DNA of 64,000 bases, taken from NCBI GenBank assembly GCA_033977485.1, contig CM066990.1, forward strand, positions 11,391,001-11,455,000. The letters are read 5' to 3'. The number at the start of each line of letters is the position of its first letter. Positions within the stretch are counted from its first letter, which is position 1. Positions 1 through 10,901 of the stretch are shown in pieces. The notes beneath the pieces are model-generated. The model did not search any database, was not told the origin of the DNA, and was given only the letters and a program-made list of their open reading frames with translations. This DNA is from Hydrangea macrophylla. Lineage: Eukaryota > Streptophyta > Magnoliopsida > Cornales > Hydrangeaceae. The position numbers and the translations under genes were made by a program.

Positions 1-1279
1 AGAGGGAGGTGATGGTGGAGCAGCAATCGTTACGATGGGCGTTGAGGCAGTAGCTGCCTCCTTCTCAGCCCGGATGGAAATCCCCCGAGAAATCCTCTTG
101 AGAGGCTGGCCCTCGGTGGGGTCTGGCTTCTTCCTTTTCTGGCCAGCCCGGGCCATCAGGGTCGCCTTTTTCTCCTTCAGGGCTGCCGCTTTCTTGGGAG
201 CCATTTCTGCAAAACCAGAGAGCATGTCAGAATTCAGCAAAGTACCAAGAAAACCTGACGGTTAAGAGATGGTATTTACCAAGAATGATCACCGGGAGGA
301 TGGGAGCTGTGAAGTCGTGCTGGGGCTTGTAGGAGATCTTCGGGCTTCCCGACTGATTCAACACTTTGTTAATGTCAGTTGGGTCCTCCACCAAAGACAA
401 GATTCTCGCTTGGAGCTCGTCGGGAAGACTTGGCAAGTCAACTGCTCCCACTGCAAAGCAAACATACAAATGGGTTAGTCAAGGTAAAATAGAAAGACTA
501 ATCAAGAAAGAAAAGTGGTCGGGCTTACTCCTCAGCTTCCCCGCCCAGGAGGTCCTCAATTGAACACCCGACGCCTTCTCACACAGCCCCAGGGTGGGCA
601 CTTAGAAGAATTTCTTCTTCCATCCTCTATTGTTGCTCGGGCAGTTTACAATTATCTTCTGCCCCTGCCTTACCCCGAGCGAGAAGAAACAAGACTCCCC
701 ATGAACCTAGAAAGGCCGGTGGGTCCAGAAGAACTCTTGCAAGGTGAACTCATACCCGAGGACTTGGGGCCACAAGGATATGTGCCCCATTAGATATCGC
801 CAATCATTCGGAGCAAGCTGCCCGGGGGAGATCCCGAGGTAAATGAGCGCGTCCCGAACAACTGGGTGGAGAGGCAGGCGAAGGTCTGGCATGAAGGCAT
901 CCTTGTACAAAGTGACGATGCCCGACTCGTGGAAGTAAGCTCCGCCGTTGTGGACAGAAAGAGAGAAGGGGCCGGAAAGCTCATACCTATCCCTGATCCG
1001 ATCCAAATCAAGACCTCGTAGGGTACTAACAATGGATTCACTTGCAAAGACGATGCCGGGGCTATTCGGTACAGACCCCTCGTTGCCTGAACCCCGAGAT
1101 ATCGAGGCCACGGGAGAATCCTGGCGCATTTCCTCGGGAGACGCCCGGGCAGGTATCCTTCCCTCACTATGCTGGTTAGAGGAGGCTGATGAGGAAGGAT
1201 CTAAGCTTATGCTCAAGGACCCTGACCGCGACTGCTCGTCGTCCGATCGGGATGACGAGTTGAAGTTTGAGTGGCACAT
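1..1279 (-). pseudogene. Antisense spliced gene of Tat-A, gypsy-type 'Transposase_28'-like protein, broken
   Basis: Runs opposite to the element. Proposed exons on the minus strand: 1279-529, 450-280, and 206 onward past the window edge. Both introns (528-451 and 279-207) have GT...AG ends with T-rich acceptors, and the reading phase matches across both junctions (one leftover base joined to two). Exon 1 resembles the Pfam 'putative gypsy type transposon' domain (PF04195): an LPLHPVVRDALIYLGISPGQ stretch, an NDWRYLMG stretch, and further on a CPSNNRGWKKKFF stretch. Exon 3 begins MAPKKAAALKEKKA and is lysine-rich. Two in-frame stops (707-709 and 602-604) show it is dead. The start at 1279 is my choice because a serine-rich, hydrophilic N-terminus begins there; the open frame extends up to 1660. 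Extra antisense genes between pol and the 3' LTR are known in Tat-lineage elements; the function is unknown. Confidence 0.72.
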
Positions 1280-1693
1280 GTCTACAGTGGACCTAAGAGG
1301 CAAACAACCTAAGAATGGGTCAAGGAATCCAAGCCTAATATACATAGGAGGTAGATCTAACAACCTAAAGGGCAGGTCGTACAAGACTCTAGAAGAAAGA
1401 TAACACTCTCTCAAGACTGTCCCAGTTCGGTCCAACTGCTCTAACGCACCCCTGGATTGGAAGAAATTACAAAACTGAAAAAAGAAAAAATCCCACGCTC
1501 GTTCTAACCCAAGTGGACCCTCCAGCTTGTTCAGAAAAGAAGAAGAGAATGAAGAACTAAAGACAGAAAGGAAGGACTTACAAAATTTAGCACAGAAAAG
1601 GACTCGGGAATCTTGGTCGGGATCTTGGCTGCTCTCAAACCGCTCGGTAAACTCTCTCACTTGCCAGCAGAAATTGAAGAAATGAGCAAGTGT

Positions 1694-1703
1694 TCCTTAT
1701 ATA
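1694..1703 (-). promoter_or_regulatory. Candidate TATA box for the Tat-A antisense gene
   Basis: The minus strand reads CTATATAAGG followed by AACACTTGCTC. The same block, TTATATAAAGGAACACTTG, occurs at the equivalent place in Tat-B (23481-23490), so it is shared by two independently decayed copies. It lies upstream of the antisense gene. Promoter activity is inferred. Confidence 0.5.
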
Positions 1704-2099
1704 GGAATAACGGATGGTCCAGATCAATCAGATCCAACGGCTTAGAAATTTTCCCACCAAGAACTGTCAGACAGCTATCACCTCGGGCACGTGAAGGGTC
1801 GCCTCAAAAGGCGCGCGTAATAAATACGTGACGTGACGGTCCAGTTACCACGCAACTGTTCGGTTACATCCGAACCAACTTCGCTGGATCCAGACCAGGC
1901 CAATTACTCCCTTACACGTGGCAATATCGACACCCGAGCTCCTACTTGTACCGGTCGGTTATTCCACTGGGTGATCTAGAGTGTGGGCCCCATCCCGAGC
2001 AGCATTCCCAGAGGACATCTGGACGGTTTCCAAGAAGGTATAGATTTTTGAATCCTCACCCGATGAAGCATCCAGTCAATTCCAAAAATGGGGGGCAGC

Positions 2100-3228
2100 T
2101 GATATGTCCAAAATAATCTAGCCATGAAGACAGTCTGCCACGTCACCAAGAGGTGTCGGTTACTTCGATAAAGGCGCCAATAGCCGAGCAATCCCGAGGT
2201 GTTCGTTAGAACCATGCGGTTCCTGCCAACAGGCCGGGATCGGAGGACCGCGGCATCCCATGGACCTGGTCTATCCAGCAGTTTCCTAAACCAGCTACAA
2301 GGATATGGAAAAAGAATACACCACTTCATGTTATTTCGAAGATGTGCTTAGGGATGGCGGTCTACAACATTTGGAAGGAAAGGAATGCTCGTACTTTCAA
2401 AACTGAAACTAAGACTAAAGAAAAGGTCTTATCTGAGATTCTCCAGCAAGTTACTCTCCAAATTGAAATCAAGTGGCGGAATGATCCCATTTTACCAAGT
2501 CTTATAGCCAGATGGAGCTAGGTGTGTGGCTGTTTGAGAGTGCTGCTTGTTCTTGTTCTTTATGTTGTTTGCATTGGTTGCACCGCCTAGTGCAATGGTT
2601 GGAGCTGTTTTTGTCTCTGTTTTGTTGGTTTGTTTATGTGATTGTTGGATTCCCATCTTGGCCTAGGCTGTAGATGTGTCCCTTTCTTTAGAGCATCTTT
2701 TGGTGCTTTTGCGCTCATTGTTAACCCTGGGGTATGCCCCTTGTATTTTGTATAGTGCCGCTTTGTTGGCTTTTGTTTTTTTATTAATGTACCGATTTCC
2801 GAAAAAAAAAAAAAGTCTGCAAGATGGAATGTGGCAGTTTCCTAAACCGCTTAGGAAACTTCTCCCAAATTATGCAAATCAATTATAATTAGATTAGGCT
2901 TCCTAATCCAATTAACTTACCATGTAAGGGTGGACTCTTGCGTCTATAAAAGAGCCCACCTACCCTCTCTATAGGGGATCTGAAAATAATTCTCTAGCTA
3001 GCAAGCATACAGCAAAGAACTCACCATCAATACGCATATACCCGGCCGGTATTACTGGTAGTGCCACCCATCTTTGTTGGCTCACCAGGCCCGCCGGTGA
3101 TCTGCTAATGAACGCGCATAGACGCAACCGTGGACGTAGGTCACCTCGTTAACGGGACCGAACCACACAAAAATTGTTCTTGTCTTTTTCTCTCTCTAAA
3201 CCCTTCTTACCAGTTTTAGGCATCATCA
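2100..3228 (+). repeat. 3' LTR of Tat-A, interrupted by LINE-a
   Basis: Begins TGATATGTCC right after AAAATGGGGGGCAGC and ends GCATCATCA. The distal half aligns with the Tat-B LTR, including the block CCGGCCGGTATTACTGGTAG, the self-complementary segment TCACC...GGTGA, and a TATAAAAGAG box near 2946. A LINE 3' fragment splits it. Without the insert it would be roughly 640 bp. Confidence 0.8.
2329..2814 (+). mobile_element. LINE-a: 5'-truncated L1-type LINE
   Basis: Contains the last codons of ORF2 (MCLGMAVYNIWKERNARTF and onward, stop near 2520), a 3' UTR with the hairpin GGGGTATGCCCC (2729-2740), the terminal TTTCCG and a poly-A run to about 2814. It belongs to the same subfamily as LINE-h (MCLGLVTYSIWKERNARSF). 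I could not find a clean target-site duplication, so the left edge is approximate. Confidence 0.75.
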
Positions 3229-3449
3229 CATCCTTTCTCATCCGTCCCGGGGATCGAGAGGTCTTCTTTTCTCAAAGATTAACATGGATCATTCTAGTTT
3301 GTTAAGCATATTTTGATTTCTTTGATTTTCTTTGATCATTTGTTCCAAGAACGATTCATGTCCCCTTTAGATTAGGAAAACTTGATTACTTGATATGTGA
3401 TTAGACGGTTTTTCCTAGGTTTATGTGTGTGATATTTCACTTTACATTG
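3229..3449. other. Short flank between Tat-A and Tat-B
   Basis: About 220 bp of AT-rich sequence with no coding potential or recognisable element. Its last five bases, CATTG, are the left target-site duplication of Tat-B. Confidence 0.6.
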
Positions 3450-4014
3450 TGATATGCCCAAAAATATCCTTCTACAGTCAAACCTCCGCGTCAACAGTAA
3501 AGGACCCACATTACCCAGGAAAAGACCTGGTGGCCCACTGTTCCCGAGGTACATAAGTGCAACCACTCGGGAAGCACGCATAGCCTGTGAATGCGGCTCA
3601 GCAGTTTTTTGCTTCAGTCAGATGACTAATGGAAGATGAATACAGTTTCCTGAACCATTTAGGAAACGTCCCATGATTTGTGCTCATCAACTTGTAATTA
3701 GATTAGGTTTCCTTATCTTATTAATTGCCAATTACGGGTGGCCTCTTGCACATATAAAAGGGGCCACTCACCCCCATTGAAGGGACCGCATTCTTAATAG
3801 ACAAAATAGCATACACATTCATCTCTAACGCATACACCCGGCCGGTATTACTGGTAGTGCCGCCCCCAATTGTTATCTCACCAGGCCCGCCGGTGATTTG
3901 CTAGTACAGCGCACTGACGCACCCGTGGACGTAGGTCACCTTATTAACGGGGTCAAACCACATACAACTGTTTGTGTTACAGTCTCTCTCTCTTACTAAT
4001 TTTCGGCATCATCA
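3450..4014 (+). repeat. 5' LTR of Tat-B
   Basis: Starts TGATATGCCC and ends GCATCATCA, with a TATA box (CATATAAAAG, 3751-3760) about 260 bp from the end. The R/U5 part contains CCGGCCGGTATTACTGGTAG and a self-complementary TCACCAGGCCCGCCGGTGA near 3889, shared with Tat-A and the 3' LTR. Confidence 0.92.
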
Positions 4015-4017
4015 GTG

Positions 4018-4035
4018 TGGCACCGTTTATGGGAA
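4018..4035 (+). promoter_or_regulatory. Probable primer-binding site of Tat-B
   Basis: TGGCACCGTTTATGGGAA begins three bases after the LTR. Tat-lineage elements commonly have a TGGCGCCGT-type site here; this copy has changes. I do not assign the tRNA. Confidence 0.55.
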
Positions 4036-4075
4036 ATGACAAGTCTTCTCATCAACAAATTCTTGACTGATCAAC

Positions 4076-5777
4076 ATGCCACCAAAAATGGGTAAGAAAG
4101 CTACTACTCTGACCGGTCAGGAGAACTTGCAGCTTGAGCAGCAGGCCGCCTCCATGACCTCCAAGCAGGTGATGGCAGCACTAGCGCAACTCCTGGAGGC
4201 CAATGGCAAACCCAGCAGCAAATTGAGGCGTTGTTGGCCCTACAGGAGAAGCGCCCTCAATCAGAGCACCAAACTGGGAAAAGTACACCTGACCGGGAGC
4301 CTGGAAGAGTCCGAAACCATACCCACTCTGCGCCGATATCCCCGTCGGATTGGGAGCACGCCCGGGAAGGTGATCGTAGCAGAGCGCCTAAGCGCCCCAA
4401 GAGGCGAGCTCGGACCAATCCTCGTCGGGTTGAAGATGCCAAGGACATCATCAATAGGTGACGCGCCTCCAGGGTGGAGGGATCAGGGCCGAAGCCCAGG
4501 GAATCAGCCAAGGACCCTCCGACCCAGAGCCGGGGGGATCTTACGCATAAGATTACCCAGAGCTGGAGCCGGGTTCTGTCCCCGAGGTCACTTCGAAGAG
4601 GAAGCCTCATCGTCAGATCCAACTTACCACTCAGACATTGACAGGAAGACCGAGTGGGAAGATGTAAATGCTCAAATACAGGGCCTATAGAAACAAATCG
4701 AGCAGCTGAGCCGCAAGCAGCATCCTAACCATACCAAAGTCACCCTATACCGCTCGAATCACCGGGTTCCCCATCCCGCGCAAGTTCAAGCCACCGCATC
4801 TCAGTTCTTACGATGGGATACGGAGCCCAGTGGATCACATTCTAACCTACCGGGCCCAAATGGCGTTGGTTACCACTATCGACGAATTGTTGTGCCTGGC
4901 CTTCCCTAGCACTCTCAAGGGGCCACCAGTGCAATGGTTCCATGCCCTTAAGCCCCGAACGGTTGATGACTTCAAGACGTTGAATAAACTATTCATCCGC
5001 CAGTTCGTGGGAATGCTCGACCGGTCGCAGCCGAATACTCAGCTGTTAACTGTGAAACAGCGGAAGGGTGAGTCCCTTAGGGAGTATGCGGATCGCTTCA
5101 ATTAGTAGAGGCTCCAGATCCGCAATTTGAACGAGACAGCGGCCATTATGGCCTTCTGCTCGGGAGTTCAACACACCAAGGTTGCTACGTCGTTCCATCA
5201 AGACTGAGCAGCAACCCTGGTGGAGCTCTCAGAGAGGGTCAGAAAGTACATAGACATAGAAGAGTTCTTCAAATCCAAACGTGCCGGCTTTGTAGGAGAC
5301 GAGCCCCCAAAAGCCAAATGGCAGTGTGAGGACTCTGAGAAGGGCCCGGTTAATAAAACCAAGCAAGACCAGTAGAGAGGAGGTCATGATCAGCCCCAGA
5401 TGGCTTTCACGCCCCTGTCCTGAACAATCCACAAGGTTGTGGCCACCGCCGAGGCATAGAGGTTACTTCAACAGCCAACAAAGCTCAAAGCTCCTCCCGG
5501 GAAGAGGAATCGGGACAAGTTTTGTCGCTTCCATAGAGACCATGGCCACAACACAGAGGACTCCTTCAAGCTAAAGATAGCAATTGAAAAATTGATCGAG
5601 CAGGGTCATCTCGCAGAGTACGTCGCAACAGATGAACGACCTGCGCAAGGAGCCCGAGATCTTGGTCAAATACAGCCTCTTGGTCAAATCAATGTGATCT
5701 CTGGAGGAACTTCAGGCGGCAGAGACTCACAGTCGGCACTAAAGAGGCATGCTCGGGCATCCCGGGTGATTGTTTAG
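4076..5777 (+). pseudogene. Tat-B gag, broken
   Basis: Starts at ATG 4076 shortly after the primer site. The frame shifts near 4208 (a glutamine-rich QQQIEALLALQEKR stretch continues in another frame), and stops follow at several places (for example near 4688 and 5103). The capsid-like core includes LCLAFPSTLKGPPVQWFHAL, FIRQFVG, LLTVKQRKGESLREYADRF and SGVQHTKVATSF, matching retrotransposon gag (PF03732 type). Near 5518-5568 is FCRFHRDHGHNTEDS, the Tat-type C-x-H-x-D-H-G-H-x-T-E-D motif, with the last cysteine replaced by serine. Confidence 0.82.
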
Positions 5778-5859
5778 CAGGTCCAATCCACTGGCTTCTC
5801 GCCAACTGATGTCTTGACATTCACCTCTGACGATCTATAGGGCATCCACTACCCCTATG

Positions 5860-6319
5860 ATGACCCCTTAGTTGTAATGCTTTTCATAGCCAATTGCGTG
5901 GTTAAGAGGGTGTCGGTAGACATAGGCAGCTCGACTGACATCATGTTTGTGACAGCGTTCGATCAGCTCGGGATAGCCAGGGATCGCCTCCGACCGGTTT
6001 CTACTCCCCTAGTAGGTTTTAACGGATCAAGCACCCAACCGCTCGGTACCGTGGAGCTTCCCGTGCTTATGGGAACCACCCTCAACAGACCTCCCTACTG
6101 GCAAATTTTGTGATCGTAGAGGCCCCGTTTGCATACAATGTCATTCTCGGTAGGCCTACGCTCAACAAAGCCAGGGTCGTCGTGTCCACTCATTGTTTGA
6201 TGGTTAAGTTCCCGACTCCCCACGTACCCGGGAGCCTCCGTGGAGATCAGGCGACGGCCCGGAGTTGCTATGTCAGTTCCCTCTGGCGGGGCATCATCAC
6301 CAAGACATTGAACGTCTAG
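5860..6319 (+). pseudogene. Tat-B protease region, broken
   Basis: Aspartic protease core VSVDIGSSTDIMF near 5913-5950 (D-x-G-S-S; the family usual is DTGSS or DNGSS), followed by GFNGSSTQPLGTVELPV, then in another frame FVIVEAPFAYNVILGRPTLN. The change of frame near 6110 and the stop at 6317 break the reading. Confidence 0.75.
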
Positions 6320-6322
6320 GAG

Positions 6323-7798
6323 ATGGACCCGAGGGACCAGAATGATAGAGTGGGCCCGAGTGAAGAATTAGAGCAAGTGACGCTGAACCCCCAAATCCTA
6401 GATCGAACGATCAGCATCGGCACCCTTCTGGAGCCCCGTCTCAGGGATAAGCTGATCCAATTCCTACAACAAAGTCAAGATGTGTTCGCCTGGCGCCACA
6501 AGGATATGCCCGAGATTGATCCCCGGGTAATGTCTCATCGGCTCAACGTCGACCCAGATTCCCGGCCAGTGAAGCAAAAGAGACGGGGCATGGCCCCCGA
6601 GAGACAGAAAGCGGTGTGTGAGGAGGTCGAGAAGCTCCTCAAAGCCCACTCCATATGAGAAGTTCACTATCCCGAATGGCTGGCCAATGTGGTACTTATC
6701 AAGAAGAGCAATGGGAAGTGGAGGATGTGCGTGGCCTTCACCAACCTAAATAAAGCCTGCCCCAAGGACTGCTATCCGCTGCCCAGGATAGACCTCCTTG
6801 TGGATTCCACGGTCGGCCATTCACTCCTCTCGTTTATGGACGCCTACTCCTCAAATCAACATGTACCCCGGGGACGAAGAAAAGACCTCGTTCATCACGG
6901 ATCAAGGGACCTACTGCTATAAAGTCATGCCCTTTGGCCTCAAAAATGCCGGGATAACTTTTCAATGCGTGGTCAATCATATGTTCAAGGACCTGATCGG
7001 GAAATCAATGGAAGTGTATGTTGAAGACCTGCTGGTCAAAACTCGGGATGAGTTTGACCATCTGGAACATTTGGCCGGGGCGTTCAGCATTTTGAGGAAG
7101 TCCGAAAAATTATTGGGGCACCTGGTCAGTAGGCGTGGAATCGAAGCGACCGATCGATGCCTACCATTCTTTAAGATGGTGGGGAATCCAGGCCGTCATC
7201 AACATGCGGTCGTCCAGGTCAACCAAAGAAGTATAGAGTCTGGCCGGACGGGTTGCCGCGTTGAACAGGTTCATGTCTCGAGCGACCGATCAGTGCCTAC
7301 CGTTCTTTAAGATCCTTTGTAAGGCCTTTCAATGGTCAGAGAAGTGTGAGGAGGCATTCTAGGAACTCAAGAAGTACTTGGCATCTCCCCCTCTGCTCTC
7401 ATCACCCGTATCGGGGGAGGTGTTGTTCCTATACCTGGCGGTGTCACCCTCAGCGGTCAGTTCGGCACTCGTTAGGGAAGAGCACGGGATACAATTCCCA
7501 GTGTACTATACCAACCGGGTGCTCCGAGGCGCGGAGAGCAGATACTCCCTCATTGAAAAACTTACATTTGCTCTCATCACCTCCGCTCGAAGACTCATCC
7601 GTACTATCAGGCCCATGTCATTGTGGTCCTCACTGACCAACCTCTCCGCAAGATCTTTAGCAGGCCTGACACGTCTGGGAGGCTCGTCAAGTGGGCCGTG
7701 GAATTGGAAGAATTTGAAGTGGCATACTGCCCCCGGACGGCAATTAAAGGACAAGTGGTAGCAGACTTTCTGGTGGAGTTCACATATCCAGAAGACCT
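6323..7798 (+). pseudogene. Tat-B reverse transcriptase and RNase H, broken
   Basis: RT blocks are visible in order: FAWRHKDMPEIDPRVMSHRL, WLANVVLIKKSNGKWRMCV, PLPRIDLLVDST, CYKVMPFGLKNAG, and the catalytic box as YVED (GAA at 7023-7025) where the family has YVDD. There is a stop at 6656, a frame change near 6855, and a small duplication near 7145-7180 before the RNase H part (SPPLLSSPVSGEVLFLYLAV, YSLIEKLTFALI, FLVEFTYPE). The lost catalytic aspartate alone would disable it. Confidence 0.85.
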
Positions 7799-7837
7799 AG
7801 TTGAAGAGATTGACCCACCGGTCCTACCGCCCGGGTT

Positions 7838-8412
7838 GTAGGCTGCCCACCTGGGTGCTGTATGTGGACGGATCCTCAAACCAACAAGGCAGCAGGGCAG
7901 GAATCATCCTAACTACTCCCGATGGCATCCAGATCGAGTATGCCCTAAGGTTTGGGTTCCGCGCCTCTAATAATGAGGCTGAGTATGAAGCACTATTGGT
8001 CGGGTTGCAGTTGGCCATTTCCATGGGTGCGCAACAGGTCCAGGGTTACAGCGACTCTCAGCTCGTGGTTAATTAAGTCAACCAAGAGTACGAAGCCCGG
8101 GGAGAGAACATGGTAGCCTATCTAGCCCTTGTCCGAGCGGTTTCGAAGAAGCTTCAGGGTCTGTCCATCACGCAGATACCCAGAGAGGAAAACACCAGGG
8201 CTGACCGGTTTGCCCACCTTGCTTCGTCTTCTGAGTCACACTTGCCTGGGATACGGATAGAATACCTACCCGAGCCAAGTGTGATCAACTCAGAATGCAT
8301 GGAGTTGGAACCAGACGCCCTGGGACCTAGCTGGATGGACCCGATCGTGGCATTCCTGACAATGGGCGCATTACCAAATGAGAAGGAGGAGGCTCGCCGG
8401 ATCAGATACTAG
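7838..8412 (+). pseudogene. Tat-B second (archaeal-type) RNase H, broken
   Basis: Contains LYVDGSSNQQGSRAGIIL, NNEAEYEALLVGLQLA, YSDSQLVVN and NTRADRFAHLAS, i.e. the D-E-D-D acidic residues of RNase HI. A second RNase H between the ordinary RNase H and integrase marks the Tat lineage of Ty3/gypsy. One in-frame stop follows the third acidic residue (8074-8076). The tail leads into the integrase frame. Confidence 0.85.
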
Positions 8413-9567
8413 GCGGTCCGATATCATCTTGTAGACGGCATCCTCTACAACAGGGGATTCTTTGTACCGTATCTCCACTGCGTGCATCCCGCACAGGTCC
8501 AATCAGTGTTATATGAAAATCCATGAAGGAGTGTGCGGGAATCACATCGGAGGCCGGGCACTCTCTAGAAAGGATATTACTGGCCAACAATGGTCCGAGA
8601 TTTTCAGGAGTATGTCAACAGATGCGACAAATGTCAGAGATACTCTCCCATGATCAACCGATCGGGAGAACTTCAGATACCGATCCAAAGCCCCTGGCCC
8701 TTTGCCTAGTGGGGTATTGATATTGTCGGGCCCCTACTGATGGGAAAAGGACAGGTCAAGTTCACGGTCATCGCTGTTGACTACTTTACCAAGTGGGCGG
8801 AGGCTGAGCCCTTGGCAACAATAACCGAGCGCAAAATGGAAAGCTTCATGGAAAAGAACATCCTCAGTAGGTTCGGCATTCCCTAGGTTCTGGTTAGCGA
8901 CAACGACAGGCAATTCGACACCCCGTTGTTCAGGAAGTTCTGCTCGGGCTATGGAATACTTAATCACTACTCCTCCCCCGAGCACCCTCAAGCCAATGGT
9001 CAAGCTAAGGTGACAAACCGGATGATCCTGAAGTTGATCAAAACAAGACTTGAAAGCGCCAAAGGACTGTGGGCAAAAGAACTACCAACCCTCCTGTGGG
9101 CCTACCGAACTGCCCCCCGAGCGGCAACAGGTGAGACGCCGTTCTCCTTAACCTACGGGTATGAGACCATGGTCAACATAGAGCTTGGGTTGACTGCTTA
9201 CAGGGTGGCGAATTACAGTATGCCCGACAACGAGGATGCACTCAGAACGGAACTGGACTTGGTGGATGAGAAAAGAGACCGGGTGTATCTAAAAGTTGCA
9301 GCCTACAAGCAGAGGGTATCCCGGTACTATAATATCAAAGTGAAGCATTGCAGTTTTCAAGTAGGAGACCTCGTCCTTAAGGCAGTGAACCAGTCTACCC
9401 GAATCCCGAGCCATGGGAAGTTGGGGCCAAACTGGGAAACGGTTACCCGAGTCAACCAACCGGGAACTTATTGGCTTCAAAGCCTTGATGGACTGATCTG
9501 TCTCACCCTTGGAATGTGCAACACCTCCGAAAGTACTATCAGTAATCAAGAGGCATGGGCAGTTTAG
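8413..9567 (+). pseudogene. Tat-B integrase, broken and missing its catalytic glutamate
   Basis: Fragments match the zinc-binding N-terminus (near 8430-8650, frames change), the core FTVIAVDYFTKWAEAEPLAT (first D), VSDNDRQF (second D, preceded by a stop at 8884), and NGQAKVTNR. In the last motif the D-D-E glutamate is lysine (AAG at 9007-9009; the family has GAG). The C-terminal part (8926-9567) is open for 213 codons and includes ELPTLLWAYRTAPR and FQVGDLVLK. Stop at 9565. Confidence 0.85.
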
Positions 9568-9680
9568 CACTGGTTAGGAAATTTTGTAGCTCCATTCGAG
9601 CATTCATTATAAAATTTTGACTAAAATAAAGATTCTACTTTGCAAAATTACTCCTTTATTAGTGTTCCGTGCAATATTGA

Positions 9681-9850
9681 AAGTCCTCGGCCCTAATCCT
9701 GAGGCGGCTCAAAAGACCTCGGGATCTTACCCGAGGCATAAAAGGCCTTGGCTCAAAACCAAGGCACAAAGACCTCGGGCCTAACCCCGAGGCAAAAGTC
9801 CTTGGCTCAAAACCAAGGCACAAAGACTTCGGGCCTAACCCCGAGGCAAC
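9681..9850 (+). repeat. Six-hairpin array downstream of Tat-B integrase
   Basis: Six consecutive short inverted repeats of about 20 nt, each separated by roughly 10-15 nt of A-rich spacer. Arms are CCTCGGG/CCCGAGG in some units and CCTTGG/CCAAGG in others, so the two arms change together. Tat-C has the same kind of array at the same place. The role is unknown. Confidence 0.8.
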
Positions 9851-10028
9851 GGCTTCGCCTTGGCCCAACCAACGATGGGGGCAAACCCCCTAGGTGGCAG
9901 ATGATGGCAAGCCTCAAATGACCCTGAAACCGCCCATGTTCCAGGTCAGTTTCCTACGGCCATTCACTCCCGCACACCCGACTTAGCAAAATGCTTGGGG
10001 GGCAGGGACTGAGCTAAAACAGGAAATC

Positions 10029-10506
10029 TTTTTTTTTTTTTTTTTCGGAAAAAATGGTAAATAAAATCCAAAAAAGAGGTTGTACAGAAGTACAAGGGGC
10101 ATACCCCAGGATATACAATAAGGACAGAGATCATAACAAAACCATGTAGCACAGAGAGCTACTCAAAACAAAAACATGACATCCCAGACAAAGAAACCTG
10201 GCTAGTCATGACAAAAATTGGAACTAGCTCCACTTACTAATAATAACATCAAAATTACTATGGTGCTTCCATTTGATCTTAATAAGAGCATTAATCTGAG
10301 AAATCAAGTTCTTAATGGTAATAGATGGAGGACAAAATTTCTGTTTGAAGGATCTATTGTTCCGTTCTTTCCATAAACCATAAACAGCAACTCCCAAGCA
10401 AATCCGAGGTATCACATGATGTATCCGTTTTCCTATAAGGTGCTGAGCCATCCAAAGCAACGTATCATTCCAACTATGCCCATTCCAAGTCAGTCCACAC
10501 CGGTCA
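10029..10506 (-). mobile_element. LINE-b: 5'-truncated LINE in Tat-B
   Basis: Reading the minus strand: ORF2 C-terminus (WMAQHLIGKR, CLGVAVYGLWKERNNRSF, stop near 10224), 3' UTR with the hairpin GGGGTATGCCCC (10096-10107) and a poly-A tail (10029-10045). The protein is of the LINE-d/e subfamily. I found no clean target duplication; the far edge is taken from where similarity to LINE-d ends. Confidence 0.8.
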
Positions 10507-10901
10507 TTAAAAGGACTCAGAATCCTAACATTCCTAAATACTTACAGTGATCAGAGATAACCGGACGGTGAAACAGGATTTTCCTATAACACCTCCGGGC
10601 CAGCCCGAACAGTAAGCAGGACAAGTTCCTAAGATACACTGGGCGGTCACCTTCAAAACAGGTCTACCAGTTACAGTCCTAAACCATTTGCTAAGGCAGG
10701 GATTGGTCAAAACTAGGTGGACACTGACAATCACAAACAAGCACACAAGTACAAAAAATAGTAAACAATTTATGAAAGGTTGGTCTCAAGGACCTTTTCA
10801 TTAATTAAACACTATTTGTACAGGGCCTGGGGGGCAATTATAGTAGCCTCCCCCAAAAAAAAATTTTATTATTACAATACTGAAGAAAATGGGTCGGGAC
10901 C

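Larger units (their letters stand above)
1..3228 (+). mobile_element. Tat-A: 3' part of a Ty3/gypsy (Tat lineage) retrotransposon
   Basis: Only the region downstream of pol is in the window: the antisense gene, a purine-rich tract ending in a G run just before position 2100, and the 3' LTR. Assignment rests on close similarity of layout and sequence to Tat-B (same polypurine tract, same LTR start TGATATG and end GCATCATCA, same antisense gene). The 5' LTR lies outside the window, so no target-site duplication can be tested. A LINE fragment interrupts the LTR. Confidence 0.85.

Noticed and set aside
4208..4461. Programmed frameshift in Tat-B gag
   Set aside because: The shift is not followed by a slippery motif and the element is full of other lesions, so simple decay is more likely.
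9681..9850. CRISPR-like array
   Set aside because: Repeats are imperfect inverted repeats inside a plant retrotransposon, spacers are short and similar to each other, and no cas genes exist.
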